Below, in pieces: positions 30,113 through 42,100 of a stretch of DNA of 64,000 nucleotides (within the stretch, counting starts at the first letter, position 1; each line of letters starts with the position of its first letter). Made by a program: the position numbers and the translations under genes. The notes beneath the pieces are model-generated. The model did not search any database. It was not told the DNA's origin and was given only the letters and a program-made list of their open reading frames with translations. This stretch comes from Larimichthys crocea (lineage: Eukaryota; Chordata; Actinopteri; Sciaenidae). The stretch lies in assembly GCF_000972845.2 (NCBI RefSeq), contig NC_040012.1:7038097-7102096 (forward strand). Reading direction: 5' to 3'.

Positions 30113-33100
30113 CAACTAACACAAACTAACTAATAACTAACTAAGTTGCAGAGTATTGGCCATGAACTTGAACTTTGGCTGTTTGAATCAAGCTGGGGAC
30201 ATTTGCTACTTCAGCATCTCCTTTATTTATTTTCCCGTCATCTCTCATTATCTAACAAGTAGCAACAACAGATTTCTCCATGAAAAAGTATTTCTAATTT
30301 GACTCACTTCATACCATGAAATATTTTAATATTTGCCAAGCAGCAGCAAAATATGTCATGAAAACCAGCAGACAACACACATTTTAGATACTTAAATATA
30401 CAATATGTAATTTTCTCCATAGTCCGCCATTATAAAAGACACACATGTCAAACCTCAATTCTGAATTGTTTCCGTGATGAACTGATACATTTGAACATTT
30501 TTAAACATTCACTCCAGCTAGAAAGTGGTTAAAATGTTTTAAATTAAACCCACAAGTGGAAAAGATTTTGTGGTTTATGCACCAGGGAGGAATATTCTCA
30601 TTGGCTGAACAGACATCATATTTAGTCTGAGTATTTAAGTTTATTCATAATACGTTTGGGTTACGCTTTCCTCACTGTCTGACGTATCCGACATATCCCA
30701 AAGTATAACAACTAAGGTAAGACAATTTTTGGGTTTGAACTTGTTGGAACATTTGGGACAATGTAACCCAAATACATAAGCTCATGCTGAATTACGATCA
30801 TGCCAAAATCAAATTAAAACAGCAAGAGACAGAAAATAAACAGTCAAAAGGAGAGCGAAAAAAACAAGCATGGTCTGCAGGAAATGGTCATGCTACCTTG
30901 GAATCTCACACTTTGGTCAGGTCTCTGTTTGTGGGTGGGGAGGTGTTTGTGTATGAGAAAGAGAAAATAAAGTCTGATTAACAAGCTGCTACACCAATAA
31001 ATCAATAAGGTTAAAATCTCTGCTTCCTTTGCCCTATGAAATTATACAATTCCCTCTCTCCATACTGAAAGTTCTTTTTTTTGCACTAAACAAACACAAT
31101 ACGATGCATGTGAAAAAGTACACCCCCATACTTTGACGTCTGCTATCACAAATGAAACCAAAGAGCAGAAATTATTCAAATTCTGTGCTATATTATTAAC
31201 CTTTAGTTTCTTTACATCAGTTTTAGCCGCTCAGTTATGATATTTTCACTGACCAAACTGATCCTGTACTACAGAAGCCACCTATCGATGTTGGATTACT
31301 ATTGACAGTTAACACCGTGCAGTCAGTAGACGCTGCAGGAAACAGTATGTTGACATGATAGAAAGGTGTGTTAATGTCTGAGACACGCAGCTGATTTATT
31401 AATTTCAAGCTTTTATCATCTGCCACTTAACTCTCTCACTTAATAATTTTTCTCTTCAGTGCAAATGACTGTGTTGGTTAGAAGCTGAGCCTGATGGCTG
31501 TTAGATATATCAGTCTGTTTATCTGCAGTTTATTGCCTCTTCCTGTGTGAATGAGTGCTGTGGCTTTGGCTGAACACAGGTGTGCATGTGACTGTCGTGA
31601 CAGAGGACCAGCTTTAAACAGCAAAGGGCCTCTGCGTCTTCACATGCTATTTACAGCAGTCGAAGTAATGTCTTTCCTGAAAACAAAACCGAAAAGATCT
31701 GCCTTTCAAGTGTGAGCATTTGAAATTATGCCCTAATATAGATTTGTGTATTCTCATTTCATAAGCACCACCCAAATCACCACCGTGGCAAAGGAGGAAC
31801 TATCAGTGTAAATTTTATTTTCACACGTCAGTCCGTCACAACTGATTTAATGCTAATGATAACCGATTCATCAGTCGATAGCTGACTAATCAGTTGTTGT
31901 AGTGTTACGTAGGAAGAGTAACTTAAGAGAATATCAGTTCTTAAAGAGAAAGGAGAACAAGCGTAAGTAGCCAGAAAAAAATCAAACATTTGTTTACTTT
32001 TTTAAAAAATGATTCAAATTATAAATCTAAGTTGTCTTAAAAAGAGAAGTCTTTTCAGCCTGACATGTCTGATGTACTGCCACAGCTCAAGCAACGTGTG
32101 GCTTCAGAAGCAAAGCCCACAACTGTGTCGAAGTCCAACCGCCATGTAGTGTGGCCTATTTACAAATGTATCTTAAACCCCCAGAGCACGAGGAAAACAG
32201 AAAGCATCTTGTTATCTAAAATATAAACCAAGAATATTTACATAAGTTATCAGGGCCCAAAAAAACATAATAAATGTAAAACAGCATATATTCTTGAACA
32301 AGGAACAACAAACAAGTCTTTAAGTTTTAACTAGTGAGCTTCAGAGGACAGGTGGATTTTGTTACATTTAGACAGAGCCGTGCTAGCTGTTTCCCTCTGT
32401 TTCCAGTCTTAACTATTTCTTTAGCGATTCCTTCATGCAAAATCCCTTCTCTGTTCGATTTACCAAGCACAAACACATTTCGTGCATCTTCCTTCATCTT
32501 CATCCGGCCTCCAGGCTGCGCGTGGCTGCCTCTGGGGTGAAGCCTGGAGTCACCCAGCAGAGGAATGTAGGTTAGAGACCTCTCATTAGATATTCAGCGG
32601 ACTATGCTCATCTGCGGCCAGAGTTGGCACAAGTCAGCCCGAGTGGATTAGACCGGCTGAGATTGAAATGTTCTCTTTTGAATGTTTTCTGGGAAATAAG
32701 GAGAGATTGAGCATTTCTTATTCGGCCGTACAACACTCTTGGAAGCGATCCAACCCAATCCGCTGTAAACCTGCAGACACACCGTATTTTTAACTAATGT
32801 GGGGGGAAAAACAAAAACAGGAATGATGCAACAGAAATCTTCCCCCTTCAGAAGGTTGTCTTTTTGACGGACAACCCTTGAACAGACTGAGATTATGCAG
32901 CCCGGCTTGGATGCTGTACATATTAGCAGGCGGCACCTCCCCTGTGGGATACGGCAGCCAGTTAAGTGGAAGCTCCTTTAGACACCACACACTGACCCAA
33001 AGAAAAAGAGTCTGTGTGGGAAACTGCACAGCAAAGCTCCAATATGCAGTCCTTGACCACACCAAGACCACTGCTTCTCTGCGAGGGAGTGTGTTAAAAA

Positions 33101-36100
33101 TGACATCATGCATAAAATGTCCGGCTTAAGAACTTTTGTGATCTTTTGCCTTGAACATTTCTTTTATTAATTTGCCCAAGGAAGTATACCTGGAGTTCTA
33201 AAAGCTATGTATACTCAATAATAAAATATTTCATGATCAAAAAATCTTTCTGACAAATAATGGATGTATAAAAAAAGAACAATATTGTACATGAGGTATA
33301 GTAGTTTATCCAAATGAAGGGTTTTCTTAGTGTATTTTATTAATCATTAAATAAATGAATACAAGAACACCATTTCAACAGTTAAATGGTTTAGACACAA
33401 AAAATAAGTCTTTCCCATGGTTAACCCGCAGATGCTCCAAGGCAAAGTTGGCACAGAATGCACTGAACTAAGAAAATGTGGGAATAAGGTTGGTCAGCGT
33501 GAGCGTGCTTTCTTTGAGAGTGAAATAAGGCTGCTGCGCTGCGAGCGAGAGCCCGCTGGTAGCCCGGAGGAGCGCACTACAAACCACTGACCTGGTAAAA
33601 CCAGCTCCCACAATTAAAAACACAAAAAGAAGAAGTCAACAATCCTCAGAAGTCCACAGAAATTCAAGACCAGACCCTTCCAGCTCTTAAAGCCACGTGC
33701 AAGCAGACCGTCACCTCCGTGTGAGGGCAAGACATCACACCATTAATTGGCTCTATAACACCCGAGTCTTATAATGTTACAGCTTCTATAATGATCTGAA
33801 TGTGTGACTGGATGCACAGGCCGTAGACTGCAAACATGCTTCACTTAATGATTTGTGTGACTATTTGACTTCAGACTAGAGAACAGTTTGCAAAAAGTGA
33901 CGTACGAGCACCGTTTTTCTCAATAAAATACTCATGAATATTTTGATAATTTTATTGTTTTTATCAACTCTCTTCAATTTAACTGCGAACCAAGAACATG
34001 ATGTACTTTAGTCTGTTTGTGTTTTTTCATCATTTCCTTCTCGGCCACCATCATGTGATTTTGCTTGGTGAGAAGAGTTATCTCCCTCGATTATTTACAC
34101 ACTATAACATCGCTAAAATGTACTATTTATTACACTTACAGCCAGCACAGTCATCATCATCATCACTCAGCTGTATAGATGTCACACAGCTCCAACAGAC
34201 AACACGTTCACTGAAGTGATCTCCTGTGAAACAGCTCGTAAAGGTGCAAGATCCTGAAAAAGCTAAAGACTTTCAAATCATGTATAAGAAAAGCAGGCAC
34301 GTATAAGACGGGATGAGAGCAGGAAAGACAGAAAGAAGAGAGGTGTGGTTGGAGAAATTATTCTACGTTAAAGACAAGGATGACGTGTGTTACCTTTCCA
34401 AGTCTCGGACATCGAACAGATCGAAGGGTTCGAACAAATCGCTTTTCTTCATCGCGAACACCGTGTTGCACGACGTCAGAATGTGCGGATGTTCTTCAGG
34501 CACAAGAACTGCCAAGGTAAAAATTCAGTTAGTTTTGTTTGTTTCCATAAAGCACTTAGACAAAGATGTGCAGTTTTTCATTTTAGAATTGTGTCAGGTA
34601 CAAAATGTTCATTGGATTATTCAGAATTCTATGAAATCACAAAAACATTTTTAGTGCCAATATTTTGACTTTTTCCCAGGAAATAGTCCCTATGAGTGTT
34701 AAGCAGATGGTCCTTCACTATCTGCTCTTAGTGTTTTTATAGGATTTTCATACTTTGAGCACCAAGTAAAGAACAGGTGCTGGCCTCCTTTGGGTAAAGC
34801 TTTTATCAACCCGTTGGGACCTTAAAAACTTATATTATCATGCATTGATGAGACACAGTGGACTTGAAAGCGTGTATATATGCAATATAATGCGAAGGTG
34901 AACAACACTACACCACAAAATGAAAATAAAAATGAAAAGTCTCACAGTGCCGAATACAACCAAAGCATGTGCTTTTTTTTTTTTTTGTGTCCCTTCCGAA
35001 AGGATCTGTTCTCGTGGGAAGACTGCAGTCAACCACGTTCTAGACAGCGTCCTGATGGTTACAGATTTGGTGTCTTGAGTCCAGTTTGGGCTGCTCATAC
35101 TAAATTCACCAGTGAGTATTCGAACAGTAAAACAGTGACAACTTAATTCGCTCTGTTAAGTGATGACTAACTGGGGAATGCACGTGTGATGATCTGCAGT
35201 AAAAACAGGACTGCACATGATTCTTGAGAGCAGATAGCTCCTTTTATCACATCAGCTCATCGTGGAGACGCCTGTTAATCACTCCACCGCCCCCCACCCC
35301 TGGGGCCTGTAATGTCTGCGGGGAATGCATACACATGATGGCTCTGCACCACCACGAGCCTCGTACTCCTGATCACAGTCACACTCTTGGTGCTGTTCGG
35401 GGTTCTTCACGTATACTCCAAACGCTAACTCAAGTAATAATTTGTCTTGGTGCTTTATTTAAGTAGCAGTAGGCAGTAGTGGCGTCCTGTTCTGTTGATT
35501 TGTATTGGTCCACAACTATTGGCTTTTATTTTGTAACTTTTGGGTTATTTATTTTCTTATTTGTGCTGATCTGCTGCTCTTGGTTCTCTATGAAAAAAAA
35601 TAAGATGACAAACAATATTATATTGAGCATCTATTTATTATTTCCTGCATGCATACGTGCATTTGCATCAAGTCTACATCATAATAGTATACATAAATAG
35701 CATTGTTTCATCACAGTACGCTGCACTTCTCGTCCTCCAATCCATTACCTTCTGACCTGTTTTCCATTTTCAAGTCATATAGGTCAGCAGGGCCCACAAT
35801 GAAAGGGCATTTAAATCTCAGCCCACATGCTTTTCTCGACCCGTACCGAGATGGCCTACAGCCGCAGGCTATGGCTAACCTTGTTCGCACATTTGCTTTC
35901 ACTGTCTATCGAAGATATAAAAGAAGAGGCTGCGCACCGGCAGAGAACAACACAACAAATCTCATGCCTGGCAAGGAAACTGGCTTTTATTTATTATGAA
36001 AGCCGAAGATATTTGAAGCAGAATCAGTCATTTTGACTGATGCCGACATTTATTTATGGCAGTTTGTGCCAATAAAAAAAATTAACTGTTTATCTGATTT

Positions 36101-39100
36101 CATTATTCTTAAGGATTCTGCGGTGGTGCAGCGTTTCATCATGCATTATTACAACAGCAAAAACTGTAATCTTTTAATCTCATCTTGCAAAAAAAAAAGT
36201 TCGACCTAAATGTCAAAACTTTTAAAGCTTCATATCATAGTATCTTTTTTTATCAATGAGTCANNNNNNNNNNCAATTATGAATATTATATTCCATTTCT
36301 CTAATAGACTGTAAATAGAGCTCCCTAACACTTACACAATGGAATATTAAAGTACTGAGATTCTTTCCTAACTGAATAATAAAGTACCAATACATGAAAA
36401 TAAAAATACTCAATTATAATAAAAGGTCCTGCATTCAAAATGATATATAAAAGTAAAGAATTATCAGAAAAATATACAAAGATCACATAAGTCAAAATTA
36501 CCCTTCTCAGAGTGCTGTGGTATTACATATTATATTCCATATATTTATATTTATTTGCGTGTTTTTCCCATAGTTATCTTTGATTGATTAGCCAGCATAA
36601 AATGAGATAATAGATCTGAAACTAGGATTATACTACTAAAATATACTACAAATGCAAACAGTTCTAGCAATAAGCATGATAAATATGGTCAGTTCACATG
36701 TGGTAAATATTTCGCACAGGAGGAAGTGTGCATGTTTGTAAAAAGTAAATAAATAGAAGAAGCAAAAAACAAAAACCTCTCTGATTTTTCTGATGTGAAC
36801 TGAATACAGATGTTTCATGTTTCATGTTTCAAGTACATATTCTGAATACACCCATATACTTTCTTGTCTGAAAAAAAGAAAATCTAAATTTTGTCCATTG
36901 AATAGTAATATTTAAGCAACATCTTCTAAGGTGCGTGTCTTTCTAGAAGCAGGCTGAGGTAGACGTCCGGAGCTGCTGTCTTGCAGAGATCAAACAGACG
37001 GAGGAGAAATATACAGAGACCCTGGAGTCCATTGAGAAGGTACTGAACCTCCTTCAATAAGCTCCACTCTGAGATCACAGTCACAGTCTGACCTAATATT
37101 TCATCACCAGAGAAGTTTTAAAACTTAAAAACAGGATTTAAAGCTAATTAAGATGTGACGCTTCTGACACACATTTAGGGGCATTTTTCTTATCTAATGT
37201 TAAGTCTGTTATTGGTTTCAGTCTGAGTGCACGCCAGCTGTTGCGGACATGTCACTGCTTCTTCTAAATTACCATCAGGATTGTTTCTAGTTAATGGGTA
37301 GTTATTTATTAATGTTCTTCCCCTAGTATTTCCTGAATCCGTTGAAGAAATTTTTCTCTGCGGCTGAAATTGACAAAGTTTTTGTCAACATACCAGTAAG
37401 TCCCACGAGTTCCCCCGTCTTTACACATGACATGATCGTAAAATGTTTATTTCCAGGTGTCCTGATGTCTTAATTCTCTTAATGCAGGACCTGGTTAAAG
37501 TTCACAAGAGTCTGATGGTTGATGTGCAGGACTCCATCCTCAACAAAAATGCCTTGAATCTCTACCAGATTTTCATCAGCTACAAGGAGAGGTATTCATG
37601 AGCGTCATTCATTTACATTTATGACTGGGTTCCAGGGAAAGTGCTTTTATTATGCTAATTTCTTACACTCTCCATGAGGTTCCATGAGGTATGTTTATAA
37701 AGGTGTACAGAAGGTTCAATGCCAATACATACAATACTGGCACAGACATGTTTACTTAATTTACTTAATCTGCACTACAGCAATGCACGATCTAGTGAAT
37801 AGATGTAGAATTTGATTGACACAGAGAAAGGATTTCCGTGTCGCTTATGTATCACGATATAGTGTTGATAACTGTTTTGCAACAGATCCTGTATCAGAGA
37901 ATCGCTTGTAAGCAAAATAACTGCGACACGAGTTAGGCTGTCAGAGTGTCTCGTGAACAACACACACACTCACTCATCAGTGGCTAAACTGTTTCACCTC
38001 TGAGTTGCAGACTGCTCATTTATGGGATTTACTGCAGTCGGGTGGAGATCGCCGTCGCTGTGTTAGACCTTATTTGCAAAGAGAAGGAGGATGTTCGTCT
38101 AAAGCTAGAGGTGAGACACCTGAAGAGGCCGGTTTGTCAATAACACACACACACACACACCTACAAACACAGGACCAGTTCTGCAGTGGCCCCTAGTGTT
38201 TAATTTGTGCACCACACACACAATAAGATATAGTTTTTTTTTATTGCATTATGTAAGATGAGCTTTAATTGATCCCAAACGGAGAAACTTGGTTGTTAAT
38301 GCAGCACAAGAACAAGGAGTAAGTACAGGTAAATAGAGAAGATAAAAAAATAATGAGAGAATAAGAATAAATACAGAAAGATTTAGTCGGTAGATTTTCA
38401 AAATAAAAAGGAAACATAGATAGCTCTAAACAGAATAAGATACAAAAATATTTCATACTTCACATGACAGTTTGGTTTGTGACAAGTTTGAGTCATAAAA
38501 TAAACAAGTATAAGCTTTGGCAAACACATTTTTGCGTCTCAGTTGACCCATCCATGTAAAAAAGAATCTAATTTATCAGTGTAAGGATGCATTGTTATTC
38601 GCGCTGGTATAAACATGTGTCTTGTATTTGTTCCAGGAGTGCTCTAAGAGAGCCAACAATGGAAAGTTTAGATTGAGGGACCTGCTGGTCGTCCCGATGC
38701 AGAGAGTCCTCAAGTACCATCTACTTCTCCAGGTAGGGGAGATGTTTGACTCAACTAATATGAAGCAAGCGTGTCAAACCACAAAGATATGGTGTGATGG
38801 GTGTGATAAATTTAACTTTTCTGATGAGATAAAGCTCTGTTAATCACCAAAATCACCAACTAGACATGCCAAATCGACCCGACCTTACAACTGTCACTTG
38901 ATTCTGTGTGAGTAGAACTTATTGCTGCACGAACATGTCCTTGTCGCACTGTACCTTGGTTTTTTTTTTTGGATAAGAGCAGACTATGTGTGCAGACAAT
39001 GCACTGGAGCATAGAGCTTATTGCCCTGCTTTACTTTAGGGGGATTTAAACTTGCAGACTTCTCTAAAGATATTAGTTTTTTGTTTTTTTTATTTCTGAG

Positions 39101-42100
39101 TAAGTTGAGTGCTGGGAAGCTTTGTCAATGTTATTTTAATTGACTCAACTTGTGTGACGTGTTTCTGTCAGTATGGAAGTGGCCACTTGAGGGCGACATT
39201 CTCCACGTTTTTGCCTCACTTCACAGCAGTCTCAGTAGATTCACCCTGCAAGAAAAACCATATGTCTTTATTGTTTTGACAAGTCATTTTGGTCATGCAT
39301 TTAGTATTTCTGCCTCACACCTCTCAAAGAAAGCACAGCGAATGAGTTAACACGTTTTCAATCTGTCTCAACTCATTTCAGTTTACAGGATTTCCAGAAT
39401 TCGACTCAAACAAGATGGCATGATTTACATGATTGCAGTTCTTAAAACACACATATGTCTTTAGACGTGTCTTGCAGTGCAGTTACACTCAGACATGCAG
39501 CCTTTCAAACACAATGACTAGAGAGCTGTTTTGAATTGTTGTGCAGGGTAAAGACCTCCGTGCTAAATGGCAGTGATCCCAGGTGTTCTCAGCCGCTCTC
39601 TGAGGAGACACTTTGGGAAGTGGACAAAAAGGGAATGGTTAATCTCTTTACTCTGCAATTAAAGAGGTATTAAAGAGCTAATGAAGTGTAAACAGGCCTA
39701 AAGTGATTTCACCCCCTTTTATATTAGATATTAAACATAATGCATCTTGATTAAGTGTTGATGATATAATTTTATACTATGCACATCACATGTTATGGAA
39801 CAAATACACTGCTGGCGGCACAAAATTAAGTTTTGAATGAAGCAAAATGTAAATGTAGGCTTTAACAAAATAAAAGCATGACGCTGCAATAGACTGGCCG
39901 TGATAAAACTGCTGCCACACTTAGAGAAAAAAAATATCTATTAAGTGCCACAGAATAGTTATGTCATTGCATTAGTTGTGGAAATGACTCAGTCTGGACT
40001 CGTATAAAGTTCTTTGTCTCGTGTCTTCTTTGGTGTTTGACTGGTGTTGTGAAACCAAAGTCTTTCAGAGGAGACTCTGGGCAGATTTCATCGTGCCTCT
40101 GTGCCTCTGCCTCCACCAACAATAACTTCCATGTGTTGGGTAATCAAATAAACATGTGTGTGGGTGTTGGCAGTGCGAAGCCAGACCATCCACTTTCTTC
40201 CTATTTCTGTCAGTAAAATTACATTTGACGATATTTGTATAAATATAAAGAAAGGATCTTATTGATCTGTCTATTTAGCGCTATTTCTCAGTTTATTACA
40301 AATCAATACTGAAGCACATGTGCCAGTCTTTGCCTGAAGTCCATTCACTGCCCTCCAATAAGTTCATTTATGAAAACCCACTTGAAGGTAATGAGCGGTG
40401 GAAGAAGTTTTCAGAAAGTTGCTTAAAAGTAAAAGCAATACCACGCTGTGAAAAACATTAAAAGACGGAAAAGTACCTGCATTGAGAACATTGCTGAAAG
40501 GAAATGAAATGTCATTATTGGCTTATTAATACTGATGAATGTGGGAACAACATGTTCATGTAGTAAAAGGTTGAAATAAAGCCAATTCTAACTACCTTCT
40601 ATGTTATCAGGTAGTTTATCATATTTTCCGAACTGCTCATATGTTGTGCAGAATAACTAGTAAGTATAGTTGTAATAACGTATTGTATTAGTACAAAACT
40701 GGGGTGAATGTCCTTTGATTCCATCACAGCTGAATGATTTTGTATATTCCTTTACATCAGATTGTGTTGTCAATTTAGCTGTGTGTTAATATATATCATT
40801 CGACAAGTAGTCCCCACCGAGCAGTCTGATTTGTCAACTCGATATTTAGAAATGTGCTTAAATCAGCATGACAGCACGCCTACGTTGGAGTTATTGGAGA
40901 TATTTGGATCACATCTTCCCATCGAGTCGCAAATACAGCGCTACTACCTTAAAAATAGATGTGAAGTTCATCTTTTTAGCAGATATCTTAGTCACTACAA
41001 GACTGAGCTACCAAGGCAGTTTTCTTTTTATATGTGTGGTTCTTATTCAGTTTGGGAAACTCCACAAACGTGATTTGGCGGGGACTAGAAAGAGTCTCTA
41101 TTACTAAGGCTCGGACCACTTGCTGGAGTAGTAAACTGAGTTTTATTACATATAGGAGTCTACTGTGACTGATTGTTTTTCCAGGTTTTAGTCAGACCCC
41201 ATGTATCTCCATGGAACATTTGATTATATATTTCATTTAAGTTAGGTAATTGTTGTATAATCGCATTATCACATTTGTGGGTGAGCTCTAACTTATTATC
41301 TGCACTTAAATGACACTTACGGACTGCTGACCTGACAGCATCACTGTCAGTAATGATGTTAAAGCACTCCCTCTTATGTGATACTGCTGAAATGTTAATG
41401 TCTAATTGGTACTGACTGTCAGTCTTTTCCTTAAAAACACAATTTTTTTGCCATCAAATGGGAAAAACTGAAGAATTTATTTCCCGTCTTCCAATTACCA
41501 GAGTTAAAAAAAGTCTTTTTTGTGTTGACAACTACATGGTTTGTGTGAGTTTTGTGTGCGAACACCGAGCATCATTTCTGTTTCATCCTCCTCTAACAGG
41601 AGCTAGTCAAACACACTCACGATGAGGCCGACAAGAGCAACTTGAAGATCGCTCTTGATGCGATGAAAGTAAGTGCAGTGCATACGGTAAGCAGACTAGA
41701 ATCATTGCCATTTCAGCTTGTTGCCGAACGTGGGCTGGTTTAGGGCATAATTCCAAACAGTCTTCGCCACTCAGCTATAAACTATAGTATTTTGAATCCT
41801 AGAGGAGCCGGTGGTTGACAGGCAGCAACAAATTCAGAACGTATAACAACTTTGAGTCATTCTCATTAATATTAACAAATATTTATTAATATTAATATTT
41901 ACCAGACGTGCAGACTGAGCTCACAGTAGCACAAAGTGAATTCATTTAAAGAAATATAGGTTGACATTATATGATATCTGTATGTTAAATATGAAAATAT
42001 TATAGGTTGACATTATATGATATCTGTATGTTAAATATGAAAATATTGCCAGTAACTGATTAGCTTAACTTAACATAAAGACTGGATGTCAGGGGAAAAT

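Larger units (their letters stand above)
27361..36263. repeat. Right arm of the inverted repeat (reverse copy of vav3 18.2-27.15 kb)
   Basis: Mirror image of the left arm, ending abruptly at the N gap. It carries reverse-strand copies of vav3 exons 5, 4, 3 and 2 in that order. Three of these four have one or two single-base deletions, mostly in short homopolymers, and non-coding sequence shows the same pattern. This is the signature of an unpolished long-read strand rather than of neutral divergence. Confidence 0.95.
26849..36946 (+). other. vav3: vav3 intron 5 as assembled, containing the fold-back
   Basis: Only 26849 to about 27335 and the stretch right of the gap (36274-36946) are plausible intron 5 sequence. 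The remainder is the reverse complement of upstream vav3 sequence. The true length of this intron is unknown because of the gap. Confidence 0.8.

Noticed and set aside
29655..30152. CRISPR-like regularly spaced repeat
   Set aside because: The units are 4-bp AACT/AACC microsatellite repeats without distinct spacers, in a vertebrate intron.
27361..36263. A second, minus-strand vav gene
   Set aside because: The exons are mirror copies of exons 2-5 with the same introns, three of four are frame-shifted, and no other vav exon is present on this strand.
40762..41073. 103-residue plus-strand frame in vav3 intron 10
   Set aside because: Located in AT-rich intronic sequence between repeats, with no domain and no fit to neighbouring exon phases.
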